The notes under the pieces are model-generated. The model saw only the letters and a program-made list of their open reading frames with translations. It was not told where the DNA came from and did not search any database. The translations under genes were made by a program, and so were the position numbers. Shown in pieces: positions 25,682 through 34,247 of a stretch of 64,000 bases of DNA. How positions within the stretch are numbered: the first letter of the stretch is position 1; each line of letters starts with the position of its first letter. Source of the stretch: Arenimonas sp. (lineage in GTDB: Bacteria > Pseudomonadota > Gammaproteobacteria > Xanthomonadales > Xanthomonadaceae); assembly GCF_022842045.1 (NCBI RefSeq), contig NZ_JALHQI010000004.1, forward strand, positions 1 to 64,000, given 5' to 3'.

Positions 25682-27097
25682 ATGCGCCTTGCCAAGACCC
25701 TGCTAGCCTGCGCCCTGCTCGCCGGCCCCGCCCTCGCCAGCGACGCCACCGGGCTCGATGCGGGTGACCTCGCCGTGGCCGAGTCGCTTCGTGAGAAAGC
25801 GCTGGCCGGCAGCACCGCCTGGTCGGTGGTCGAATCCTTGACCACCGAAGTCGGCCCGCGCCTGGCCGGCACCGAGGCCGACGCCCGCGGCGTGCGCTGG
25901 GCCGAGGCGAAGTTCAAGGCCATGGGTTTTGACAAGGTTTACCTCGAGCCCGTGACCTTCCCCGTCTGGCTGCGCCACCGCGAGCGCGCCGAGGTGCTGG
26001 CGCCGTTCCCGCAGCCGCTGGTGATCACCGCGCTCGGCGGCAGCGTCGGCACCGGCGACGCGCCGGTGGATGCGGAGGTGGTGGAGTTCGCCACGCTCGA
26101 CGCGCTCAAGGCCGCGCCCGAGGGCAGCCTGGCCGGCAAGATCGCCTTCATCTCCAACCGCATGGTCCGCTTCAAGGACGGTCGCGGCTACGGGCCGGCG
26201 GTGGGCGCGCGCAGCAATGGCGCAGTCGAAGCGGCGCGAAAGGGCGCCGTGGCCATCGTGATCCGCTCGATCGGCACCAGCAACGACCGCTTCGCCCACA
26301 CCGGCACCATGCGCTACGTGGCCGACGTTCCTCGCATCCCCGCGGCCGCGCTGTCGAACCCCGACGCCGACCTGCTGGTGAACATGCTGCGCCGCGGCCA
26401 GCCGGTGAGCCTGCGCCTGGACATCTCGGCCGAAACCCGCGAGGCCTACACCTCGCACAACGTCATCGGCGAGATCACCGGGCGCGAGCTGCCGGGCGAA
26501 GTGGTGACGATCGGCGGCCACCTCGACTCGTGGGACCAGGGCACGGGCGCCATCGACGACGGCGCCGGCGTCGGCATCACGATGGCCGCCGGCGCGCTGA
26601 TCGGCGAACTGCCGCAGGCCCCGCGCCGCACCATCCGCGTCATCGCCTACGCCAACGAGGAGCAGGGCCTGTACGGCGGCAAGGCTTACGCCGACGCGCG
26701 CGAGGCCGCGGGCGAGATCGATGCGCACCAGCTCAGCGCAGAAAGCGACTTCGGCGCAGGCCGGGTCTATGCGCTGCGCGCGGGCGTGGACCCGGCCGCA
26801 TGGCCGGTGATCGAGAAGATCGGCGAAGTGCTGGCGCCGCTGGGCGTGGCCACCGAGGCCGGCATTGGCGGCCCGGGCCCGGACGTCGGCCCGATCGTGG
26901 CCAAGGGCGCCACCTGGGCGCAGCTGGCCCAGGACGGCACCGACTACTTCGACTACCACCACACCCCGAACGACACCCTCGACAAGATCGACCCGAAAGC
27001 CCTGGACCAGCAGGTTGCGGCGTACGCCGTCCTGGCTTACCTGGCGGCGGAAACCACCGTCGACTTCGGCCGCGTCCCGGTGAAAACCGCGCCGTGA
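25682..27097 (+). CDS. Exported M28-family zinc aminopeptidase with PA domain
   Basis: A 471-residue secreted or periplasmic peptidase. The signal peptide ends near GPALA (about residue 20). A PA (protease-associated) insertion covers ~130-250. The M28 zinc-site residues appear in order: H in IGGHLDSW, D in GAIDDGAG, E-E in ANEEQGLYGG, D in SAESDFG, and H in DYHHTPND. The family releases N-terminal amino acids (carboxypeptidase Q/PSMA-like architecture). GGAG precedes the ATG. Confidence 0.92.
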   Translation: MRLAKTLLACALLAGPALASDATGLDAGDLAVAESLREKALAGSTAWSVVESLTTEVGPRLAGTEADARGVRWAEAKFKAMGFDKVYLEPVTFPVWLRHRERAEVLAPFPQPLVITALGGSVGTGDAPVDAEVVEFATLDALKAAPEGSLAGKIAFISNRMVRFKDGRGYGPAVGARSNGAVEAARKGAVAIVIRSIGTSNDRFAHTGTMRYVADVPRIPAAALSNPDADLLVNMLRRGQPVSLRLDISAETREAYTSHNVIGEITGRELPGEVVTIGGHLDSWDQGTGAIDDGAGVGITMAAGALIGELPQAPRRTIRVIAYANEEQGLYGGKAYADAREAAGEIDAHQLSAESDFGAGRVYALRAGVDPAAWPVIEKIGEVLAPLGVATEAGIGGPGPDVGPIVAKGATWAQLAQDGTDYFDYHHTPNDTLDKIDPKALDQQVAAYAVLAYLAAETTVDFGRVPVKTAP

Positions 27098-27135
27098 GTT
27101 CTTGCCACGGATGAAGACAAAGGCCGGCCCGCTGC

Positions 27136-28365
27136 CTAGTCGAGCAGCGGGGTGGCGAGGACGCGGGAGGGACGGCCGAGGAGTTTCTCGGTTTGTTCGC
27201 GGAGGTCTTCGCGGGAGACTTCGCGCAGGGGCAGCAGGACCTGCACGAGGTCGTCGAGGTCGCGCTTGCCGCGGGTGGCCTGGCGGATCTCGGCGTCAAG
27301 TTCCCGGAACAGCTGCACCGCGCGCGCGGTGCGCGGGCCGTGCGAGCGGTTGGACGAGAGCGACTTGATGCCGCGGCCGTGGTTGGCCATCCAGTCGTGG
27401 GCCTTGTCGGCACGCGCCTCGCTGAGCAGGCCGGCGCGGCGCAGCAGCTCGATCGAGTAGAACTCGGCCAGGCCCTCAGCGATCCAGTCATCGTCCTCGG
27501 CGCCGCGGATGCGGGTGATGACGTGCGTGAGCTCGTGGGTCAGCGTGCTGGTGCCGTTCTCGCTGATCAGCGGCCGATCGGCGTGCAGGAACAGCGAGCG
27601 CGGGCCCGACAGGCCGCCACGCCACATCGGGTCGCCGGCGCTGACGATCAGCAGCTTGCGCGGCACCTCGCCGAAAGCGCGCTTGAATTCCGGCACCAGT
27701 GAGTTGAAGAAGGCCAGCATGTCGTTGCGGCGGATCACGTCGCCCTTCGGGCCGGCCACGCTGATTTCGGTGCCCTCGATCACTTCGCGGCGGGTGCCGA
27801 CCGCGCCGGCGATGATCCAGCCCGTGGGGCGGTCGAAATTGCGCTCCGGGTTCACGATCACGAAGGATTTGCCGTTGTTCGCCCGCAGGAAGGGCGTGTC
27901 CACGTTGCTCCAGCCCTTGGGCAGGATGAAGCGCAGCCGGGCGCGCGAATCGGCACCCTTGGTGGCGCTGACCGCCGCGCGCGGGATCAGGTCGTCGCCG
28001 CGAACGATCACCCAGTCCTCGGTGATGCGGGCGTCATAGCCGCCGCCACGGCGCTGGTTGTCGATGCGGTAGCGGAAGCGCAGGCGAGAGGCCTTGTCGC
28101 GCTCGGGCACCCAGGTCACGGTGTCGCCCTTGCGGGTGATCCCGCCGTCACCGCGCACGTTGGTGTAGCGCGACTCGGGCATGTGCAGGCGCAGGCGACG
28201 CGCCGAGCCCTTGCCCGGGGTAATGCGGATGGTCACCGCCGCTTCGCCCGCCGCGGGCAGGAACTGCACGGTGTAGTCGACGTTGTACTCCAGCGCGGCC
28301 GCCGCGACGGGCGCGGCGGCGACGGACAGGAGCAGGGACAGCAGCAGTATCAGACGAATTTTCAT
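27136..28365 (-). CDS. Exported HExxH metallopeptidase-like protein
   Basis: A 409-residue protein with a signal peptide (MKIRLILLLSLLLSVAAAP, cleavage near AAA at ~25). ATG at 28365 is chosen because it gives a clean signal sequence; a longer frame exists. Zinc motif H277-E-L-T-H281 is followed about 18 residues later by EGLAEFYS, where Glu is the third ligand, which is the gluzincin pattern. The upstream domain is beta-rich (VNYDYTVQFLPA type) and may be M61-like, but overall similarity to a named peptidase family is weak. Substrate unknown. It converges on the M28 peptidase. Confidence 0.75.
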   Translation of the reverse strand: MKIRLILLLSLLLSVAAAPVAAAALEYNVDYTVQFLPAAGEAAVTIRITPGKGSARRLRLHMPESRYTNVRGDGGITRKGDTVTWVPERDKASRLRFRYRIDNQRRGGGYDARITEDWVIVRGDDLIPRAAVSATKGADSRARLRFILPKGWSNVDTPFLRANNGKSFVIVNPERNFDRPTGWIIAGAVGTRREVIEGTEISVAGPKGDVIRRNDMLAFFNSLVPEFKRAFGEVPRKLLIVSAGDPMWRGGLSGPRSLFLHADRPLISENGTSTLTHELTHVITRIRGAEDDDWIAEGLAEFYSIELLRRAGLLSEARADKAHDWMANHGRGIKSLSSNRSHGPRTARAVQLFRELDAEIRQATRGKRDLDDLVQVLLPLREVSREDLREQTEKLLGRPSRVLATPLLD

Positions 28366-28402
28366 GCGCGGCAGTATGCCAAGAGCTTGATGAACCAAGG
28401 AT

Positions 28403-29410
28403 TCATCCGGCCCGGTGCTGGCGCCACCATTCGCCCAGGAAGACCGCGGTGGCCGCGGCGACGTTGAGGCTTTCGACGGCACCGCTGCCGGGGATGCCCA
28501 GGCGCAGCGCCGCGGCCTGGGCCAGCGCGGGATCGAGGCCGGTCTGTTCGGCGCCCATCACCAGCAGCAGGCGGCCGGGCAGCGCGGTGGCGTAGAGCGA
28601 CTGGCCGCCACGCACCACGGTCGCCACCGCCTGGAATCCGGCCGAGGCCAGCTGGGCCAGGCTGTTGTCGCTGCGTCCCAGGCGCACCAGCGGCACCTGC
28701 TCGGCGCCGCCTTCGGCCACGCGCGCGGCGGCGCCGGACAGCGCCAGTGCACCGTCCTTGGGCAGCAGCAGGCCCGCGGCGCCAAAGTGCGCGGCCGAGC
28801 GCAGGATGGCGCCGAGGTTGTGCGGGTTGCCGACGCCATCAAGCCAGATCGCCAGCTGCGGGCCGGGCGGCAGCATGCGCAACCACTCCGACAGGTTCTG
28901 CTCGGGCGCCGGCACCGCGCCGAACACGACGCCCTCGTGGTGCTCGCTGCCGGAGAGCTTGCGCAGGTCCTCGTCGCCGACGACGGTGTAGCCGAGGCGA
29001 TGCTGTACACAGTGCGCCAGCACCGCCTTCAACGCCGGGATGCGGGACTCGAGCAGCCACACCTTGCGCAGGTCGCCCGGCCGCCGCGCGAACATCGCCA
29101 GGCAGGCATTGAAGCCATGGATCCGCTGCTCCCGCGGCGGCCGCGGCCCCGCGACGCTCCCGCGCAGCAACTCGGCATCGGCCTCGTCCCGCGCCAATTC
29201 CTGCGCCGACGGCGGACGCCGCGAACCGCCTGCATGCACCGCCGCTCGCCGACCGGAACCCGCATCCACGGCTGGCCGGCGCGCTCCCGCGTCTGGTGCA
29301 GCCGGACCCGGCGCCTGCCGATCACGCTCCCGCTCGCGTTTGTCCCGCGGCTTCCCCGCCGGCGGCCCACGATAAGGAGATTCACCCTGCGGCGGCTTAC
29401 GGTCAGTCAT
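28403..29410 (-). CDS. SpoU/TrmH-family RNA 2'-O-methyltransferase
   Basis: A 335-residue protein. The first ~90 residues are a disordered, Arg/Pro/Gly-rich tail. Residues ~90-170 form the substrate-binding domain (IHGFNACLAMFA). The SPOUT domain follows with motif 1 LDGVGNPHNLGAILRSAAHFG (abbreviated; key residues N, N and R), motif 2 VMGAEQTGLDP and motif 3 IPGSGAVESLNVAAA, which form the trefoil SAM knot. It resembles TrmH/RlmB but with an extra basic tail, so the target RNA position is uncertain. Its upstream region is the 87-bp repeat pair. Confidence 0.87.
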   Translation of the reverse strand: MTDRKPPQGESPYRGPPAGKPRDKRERERDRQAPGPAAPDAGARRPAVDAGSGRRAAVHAGGSRRPPSAQELARDEADAELLRGSVAGPRPPREQRIHGFNACLAMFARRPGDLRKVWLLESRIPALKAVLAHCVQHRLGYTVVGDEDLRKLSGSEHHEGVVFGAVPAPEQNLSEWLRMLPPGPQLAIWLDGVGNPHNLGAILRSAAHFGAAGLLLPKDGALALSGAAARVAEGGAEQVPLVRLGRSDNSLAQLASAGFQAVATVVRGGQSLYATALPGRLLLVMGAEQTGLDPALAQAAALRLGIPGSGAVESLNVAAATAVFLGEWWRQHRAG

Positions 29411-29480
29411 AGGCTTCGCCCCACCGAGCTGGCAGCAGAAATAAGAAGCCGCCAGTCTACCGGAAGCCCGTAGAAGGAAG

Positions 29481-29567
29481 CCCCCTTGGTAAGGGGGCGC
29501 GCCGAAGGCGCAGGGATCGGAAGCAACGCGACTCGGGGCCCAAGATTCGGAACCGAATCTTGGGGAT
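29481..29567. repeat. 87-bp structured direct repeat, copy 1
   Basis: Identical over 87 bp to the copy at 29593-29679 (period 112 bp). It contains three internal palindromes: CCCCCTTGGTAAGGGGG, GCGCGCCGAAGGCGC and the perfect CCCAAGATTCGG/CCGAATCTTGGG. A variable hairpin closes the unit: TTTC...GAAA after copy 1, GTCC...GGAC after copy 2. The ORFs predicted in it are artefacts of the repeat. Confidence 0.85.
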
Positions 29568-29592
29568 TTCAGGGCGTCAGCCCGAAATCAGT

Positions 29593-29679
29593 CCCCCTTG
29601 GTAAGGGGGCGCGCCGAAGGCGCAGGGATCGGAAGCAACGCGACTCGGGGCCCAAGATTCGGAACCGAATCTTGGGGAT
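29593..29679. repeat. 87-bp structured direct repeat, copy 2
   Basis: Second identical copy, ending 21 nt before the stop codon of the RND pump gene. Both copies lie in the 290-nt gap between the RND operon (its 3' side) and the start of the SpoU methyltransferase on the minus strand, so they can form the 3' UTR of the pump mRNA and the leader of the methyltransferase. No other gene is visible in this gap. Confidence 0.85.
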
Positions 29680-29700
29680 GTCCAGGCGTAAGCCGGGACA

Positions 29701-32700
29701 TCAGGCATGGCCACCCACGGCGGGCGTCTCGGACTCGAGCTCCTCGAGCTTCCGCGCCACCGCCTCCGGCGACCGCGTGTACGGCGCCAGCAGCGCATAG
29801 AACGCCGGCACCACGAACAGCGACAGCGCGGTCGAGAACGCCACGCCCGAGATGATCACGATGCCGATGGTGGCGCGGCTGGCCGAGCCCGGACCGGCGG
29901 CCACGACCAGCGGCACCGCGCCCATGATGGTTGCGATCGAGGTCATCAGGATCGGCCGCATGCGCACGGCCGCCGACTCCACGATGGCGTTGCGGATGGC
30001 CATGCCCTCGTCGCGCAGCTGGTTGGCGAACTCGACGATCAGGATGCCGTTCTTCGCCGCCAGCCCGACCAGCATCACGATGCCGATCTGGCTGAAGAGA
30101 TTGAGCGAACTGCCGAACAGCCACAGGCCGATCAGCGCGCCCAGCACCGCCAGCGGCACCGTCAGCATGATCACCAGCGGATGCAGGAAGCTTTCGAACT
30201 GCGCGGCCAGCACCAGGTACACCACCAGCAGCGCCATAGCCAGCGTGAACAGCACCGCGCTGCCGGCGGTCTGGTACTCGCGCGATTCTCCCTTGTAGTC
30301 GATCTGGGCGCGCTCGGGCAGCTCCTCGTCGATCACCTGCTGCACCCAGGCCAGCGCTTCGCCCAGCGTGTAGTCCGGCGCCAGGCCGGCCGAGAGGGTG
30401 ATCGCGCGCAGGCGGTTGAACCGGTTGAACTGGCCCGGCTCCGCCAGTTCGGTCAGCGTGACCAGGTTGGCGAGCGGGATCAGTTCGCCCGAAGTGGACG
30501 AACGCACGTACAGGTTGGCCAGGTCGCTCGGGGAGCCGCGGTCCTCCTGCTGGGCCTGCAGGATCACGTCGTACTCCTCGCCATCCTCGACGTAGGTGGT
30601 GACGCGGCGCGAGCCCATCATCGTCTCGAGCGTGCGGCCAACCTCCTGCACCGACACGCCGAGGTCGGCCGCGCGGGCGCGGTCGATCTCCACGCGCAGC
30701 TGCGGCCGGGTTTCCTTGTAGTCGGAGTCGGCGCTGAACAGGCGCGGGTTCTCCTCCATGCGCGCCAGCACGCGGTCGCGCCACTCCGCCAACTCGGCGT
30801 AGTCCGGGCCGCCCAGCACGATCTGCAGCGGCTGGCCGCCGGAACGGACCAGGCCCGAGCGCACCTGCGGACGCGCGATAACGCCCGGCAGCGAGGCCAT
30901 GTCGGCGCGGATTTTCTCGACCAGCTCGGCGGTACCGGTGTCGCGCTCGTTCCATGGCTTGAGCAGGGCGATCACCTGGCCGGTGTGCATGTCGCCGCCC
31001 GGGCCGAAGCCGCCCGGCACGCGGGTGTTGGCGCGGTCGATCGGCTGGCCCTCGCCGACGTACTTGAACAGCCGCTCCTCGACCTGCTGCATCTGCTTGA
31101 CGGTGTAGTCGTAACCCGCGCCCTCGGGGCCGACCACCGAGATGAAGAAGGCGCCGCGGTCCTCGGGCGGCGTCAGCTCGACCGGGATCAGCTGCACCAT
31201 GAACCAGGACAGGCCGAGCGACCCCAGCAGCGCACCGCCCATCAGCAGCGGCCGGCCCACGGTGCGCTCGACCGCGCGGCGGTAGCCGCGACCCAGCGAC
31301 TCGAGGTGGCCCTGCACCCACTTGTTCAGGCCGCGCGGCGCCTCGTGCGCGCGGATCAGCTTCGAGCACATCATCGGCGTCAGCGTCAGCGCCACGAAGG
31401 CCGAGATCAGCACGGCCGCCGCCATCGCCACCGACAGTTCGCGGAACAGCCGGCCGGCGTTGCCCTCGATGAAGCCCACCGGCAGGAAAACCGCCGCCAG
31501 CACCGCCGTGGTCGCGATCACCGCGAACGCCACCTGCGCCGTGCCGCGGCGCGCGGCCACCAGCGGCGGCTCGCCCAGGTCGGCGCGGCGCTGCACGTTC
31601 TCCAGCACCACGATGGCATCGTCGACCACCAGGCCGATGGAAAGCACCAGGGCCAGCAGCGTCAGCAGGTTGATGGTGAAGCCGAAGGCCCAGAGCGCGA
31701 TGAACACGGTCATCAGGCAGATTGGCACCGTTACCGCCGGGATCAGCGCGGCGCGCACGCTGCCGAGGAACAGGTAGATCACGATCAGCACCAGGATCAC
31801 CGCCTCGAACAGGGTCCAATAGACCCGGTCCACGGCGGCGTCGATGAAGATGGTGCTGTCGAAGGCGACGAAGATGTCGGTACCCTGCGGCAAGGTGTCC
31901 TGGATCGCCGGCAGCGCTTCCTTCACCGCGCGCGCCACGTCGAGGCTGTTGGCGGTGGAGGTCTTGACCACGCCCAGGCCGATGTTGGGCTGGCCGTTGC
32001 CGCGGAAATAGGCGCGGCGCTCCGAGGAAGCCCGCTCGACCTTGGCCACGTCGGCCAGCCGCACCAGGTAGCCGTCGTCGCCCTTGGCCAGGGTCAGCTG
32101 GGCGAAGTCCTCGGCCTCGGCGTAGTTGCGCATCACGCGCAGGGTGAAGTCGCGGTCCTGCGACTCGATGCTGCCCGCAGGAAGCTCGACGTTCTCGCGC
32201 CGCAGCGCGTTCTCGACGTCGTTGACGGTGAGCCCGCGGGCGGCCAGCGCCTCGCGGTCGAGCCAGACGCGCATCGAGTAGCGCTGCTGGCCACCGACCC
32301 GGACCTGGGCCACGCCGTCGATGCTCGACAGGCGGTCGACCACGTAGCGCTCGGCGTAGTCGCTCAGCGCCAGCGTGTCCATGTTCGACGAGTTCATGTT
32401 CAGCCAGAGGATGACCTCGGCGTCGGACTCGACCTTCTCGATCTCCGGCGGGTCGGCCTCGGGCGGCATGCGGTCGCCGATGCGGCTGATGGCGTCGCGC
32501 ACGTCGTTGGCGGCGGCCTCGATGTCGCGCGACAGCGAGAACTCCAGCGTCACCTGCGCCTGGCCGTTGCGGCTGCGCGACTCCACCGTCTCGATGCCCT
32601 CGATGCCGGCCACCGCGTCCTCGAGGATCTGCGTGATGCGGGTTTCCACCACCGCCGCCGAAGCGCCGGGGTAGGACACCTCCACCGACACGATCGGCGG

Positions 32701-32823
32701 GTCGATATTGGGCAGTTCGCGCAGGGTCAGGCGGGTGAAGGCGATCACGCCCAACACCACCAGCAGCAGGCTCATGACGGTCGCGAAGACCGGGCGCTTG
32801 ATCGAAACGTCGGAGAGGACCAT
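29701..32823 (-). CDS. RND efflux pump, HAE1-type permease
   Basis: A 1040-residue inner-membrane proton/drug antiporter of the AcrB type. Twelve helices are arranged in two halves. The proton-relay residues are present: D401-D402 in TM4 (LVVDDAIVVLEN) and K924 in TM10 (LAAKNGILIVEF). The N-terminal SIKRPVFATVMSLLL is typical. It follows its adaptor gene by 19 nt on the minus strand. No TolC-like outer-membrane gene is adjacent, so it probably uses a shared channel. The multidrug function is inferred from the family. Confidence 0.92.
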   Translation of the reverse strand: MVLSDVSIKRPVFATVMSLLLVVLGVIAFTRLTLRELPNIDPPIVSVEVSYPGASAAVVETRITQILEDAVAGIEGIETVESRSRNGQAQVTLEFSLSRDIEAAANDVRDAISRIGDRMPPEADPPEIEKVESDAEVILWLNMNSSNMDTLALSDYAERYVVDRLSSIDGVAQVRVGGQQRYSMRVWLDREALAARGLTVNDVENALRRENVELPAGSIESQDRDFTLRVMRNYAEAEDFAQLTLAKGDDGYLVRLADVAKVERASSERRAYFRGNGQPNIGLGVVKTSTANSLDVARAVKEALPAIQDTLPQGTDIFVAFDSTIFIDAAVDRVYWTLFEAVILVLIVIYLFLGSVRAALIPAVTVPICLMTVFIALWAFGFTINLLTLLALVLSIGLVVDDAIVVLENVQRRADLGEPPLVAARRGTAQVAFAVIATTAVLAAVFLPVGFIEGNAGRLFRELSVAMAAAVLISAFVALTLTPMMCSKLIRAHEAPRGLNKWVQGHLESLGRGYRRAVERTVGRPLLMGGALLGSLGLSWFMVQLIPVELTPPEDRGAFFISVVGPEGAGYDYTVKQMQQVEERLFKYVGEGQPIDRANTRVPGGFGPGGDMHTGQVIALLKPWNERDTGTAELVEKIRADMASLPGVIARPQVRSGLVRSGGQPLQIVLGGPDYAELAEWRDRVLARMEENPRLFSADSDYKETRPQLRVEIDRARAADLGVSVQEVGRTLETMMGSRRVTTYVEDGEEYDVILQAQQEDRGSPSDLANLYVRSSTSGELIPLANLVTLTELAEPGQFNRFNRLRAITLSAGLAPDYTLGEALAWVQQVIDEELPERAQIDYKGESREYQTAGSAVLFTLAMALLVVYLVLAAQFESFLHPLVIMLTVPLAVLGALIGLWLFGSSLNLFSQIGIVMLVGLAAKNGILIVEFANQLRDEGMAIRNAIVESAAVRMRPILMTSIATIMGAVPLVVAAGPGSASRATIGIVIISGVAFSTALSLFVVPAFYALLAPYTRSPEAVARKLEELESETPAVGGHA

Positions 32824-32842
32824 GGGATACCTCGGAGCGCCG

Positions 32843-33916
32843 TCAGGCGGCCTTGTCGTCGGTGTCGGTGGTGGCCGGGGCCGGGGCGGTCACCTCGCTG
32901 ACGCGGGCGCCGTCGCGCAGCTTGACCACGCCGTCCACCACGATCCGGTCGCCGGCCGAGAGGCCCTCGACGACCTCCACTTCGCCGCGTCGGCGCTGGC
33001 CCAGGGTCACGTAGACCTGCTCGACGCTGCCGTCGTCCTTCATGCGGAACACGTGCGCGCGCTGCGCCACCTGGATCACGGCGATCTCCGGGATCACCAG
33101 CGCCTCGCGCTCGGGGCGGAACAGGCGCACGCTGAGCAGCATGCCCGGGCGCAGCTGGCGGTCCGGGTTGGGCAGCTCGGCGCGCACGGTGACGGCACGG
33201 GTGACCGGGTCGACGCGCGAGTCGACCGTGGTGACCACGCCGGTGAACTCACGGTCGGGCCACGCGGCGCTGGCGGCGGTGATGACCTGGCCATTGGCCA
33301 CAGCCGACAGGAAGGCCTCGGGCACGGCGAAGTCGAGCTTGACCACCGAGACGTCGTCGAGGCTGGCGATGGCCGTACCCGGCGTGACCAGGGTGCCGGG
33401 GCTGACCTGGCGGAAGCCCAGCACGCCGGCGAAGGGTGCGGTGATCACGCGGTCGGAAAGCCGGGCACGGGTGGCGTCGAGCCGGGCCCGCGAGGCCTCC
33501 ATCGCGGCACGCTGGGTGTCGAGCTGGCCGGCGGGGATGAGCTTCTGCGCGGCCAGCTGCTGCTGGCGCTGGTACTGCTGCTGCGCCTCGCGGTAGGCCG
33601 CGGCGGCCTCGGCCAGGCCGGCCACCTCGACGCGGCCGGACAGATCCACCAGCACGTCGCCGGCTTCGACCAGGGCGCCATCCTCGAAGTTCACCTTGAC
33701 CACGGTCTCGGTGACCTTGGCGGTGAGCATCACCGACTCGTTGGCGCGCGCGGTACCCAGCGCCTCGAGGGTGTCGGACCAGGGCTGCCTGGCCACGGTG
33801 GTGGCGGTGACGGTCGCCGCCGGCGGGCCCGAGGGCGCGGCCTGCTCGGCATCGCAGCCGGCCAGGGCGAGCGCGGCGGCGAGCAGGGCGAACGGGAGTC
33901 GCGGGAACGGCTTCAT
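32843..33916 (-). CDS. RND efflux periplasmic adaptor (membrane fusion lipoprotein)
   Basis: A 357-residue MFP. The signal peptide ends in the lipobox LAGC (C ~21), so it is a lipoprotein anchored to the inner membrane. Order: beta-barrel strands, lipoyl-like half (VKVNFEDGALVEAGDVLVDL), a coiled-coil hairpin (~95-160, Q/A-rich), second lipoyl half (ITAPFAGVLGFRQVSPG) and C-terminal membrane-proximal domain. ATG at 33916 is chosen for the clean lipoprotein signal; the frame continues upstream. It is the first gene of the pump operon. No regulator is adjacent. Confidence 0.92.
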   Translation of the reverse strand: MKPFPRLPFALLAAALALAGCDAEQAAPSGPPAATVTATTVARQPWSDTLEALGTARANESVMLTAKVTETVVKVNFEDGALVEAGDVLVDLSGRVEVAGLAEAAAAYREAQQQYQRQQQLAAQKLIPAGQLDTQRAAMEASRARLDATRARLSDRVITAPFAGVLGFRQVSPGTLVTPGTAIASLDDVSVVKLDFAVPEAFLSAVANGQVITAASAAWPDREFTGVVTTVDSRVDPVTRAVTVRAELPNPDRQLRPGMLLSVRLFRPEREALVIPEIAVIQVAQRAHVFRMKDDGSVEQVYVTLGQRRRGEVEVVEGLSAGDRIVVDGVVKLRDGARVSEVTAPAPATTDTDDKAA

Positions 33917-34144
33917 CGGGCGGGATTCCTTGGTCTGGCGGGCGCCGCGCGGTGGGCGGGGCGCCGGGAACGGGGTGCAGTCTGGACCCGGCCGCAACGC
34001 GAAAGTTCAGCGCACGGGCGGGGGCACGAACCGGCTGCGAGTTTACGGTCGGGGCGTCACGGGGGCGCGAACGGGGGGCATCCGTCGACAAACGCACGAC
34101 GGCACGATGCGTTGACGCCCCCGGAACAACCGGCCCCCAAAACA

Positions 34145-34213
34145 CCCGTGGGAGGGACGTCAGTCCCGATGCCTTCCGGTGGAATGCATCGGGACCGACG
34201 TCCCTCCCACGGG
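34145..34213. repeat. REP-like inverted pair (copies 2 and 3)
   Basis: Arms 34145-34172 and 34186-34213 pair at 27 of 28 positions around a 13-nt loop. Each arm contains GTGGGAGGGACGTC-AG/GG-TCCCGATG with its own inner hairpin, giving a nested cruciform. The element lies in the 331-nt gap downstream of fba and upstream of the RND adaptor gene. It probably stabilises or terminates the fba mRNA. The rest of this gap (33917-34144) shows nothing recognisable apart from the likely adaptor promoter region. Confidence 0.75.
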
Positions 34214-34247
34214 ATGTGGACGGCGGGCCCGGGGCCCGCCAACGGGC

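Noticed and set aside
29481-29679. CRISPR-like array
   Set aside because: Only two copies; the units are 87 bp with internal palindromes, the spacer is 25 nt, and there are no cas genes.
29486-29855. Small ORFs inside the 87-bp repeats with identical N-termini
   Set aside because: The same peptide appears in both copies because the DNA is identical; no ribosome-binding site or domain.
29707-32901. 1064-residue plus-strand ORF opposite the RND pump
   Set aside because: His/Arg/Gln-rich antisense artefact of the pump gene.
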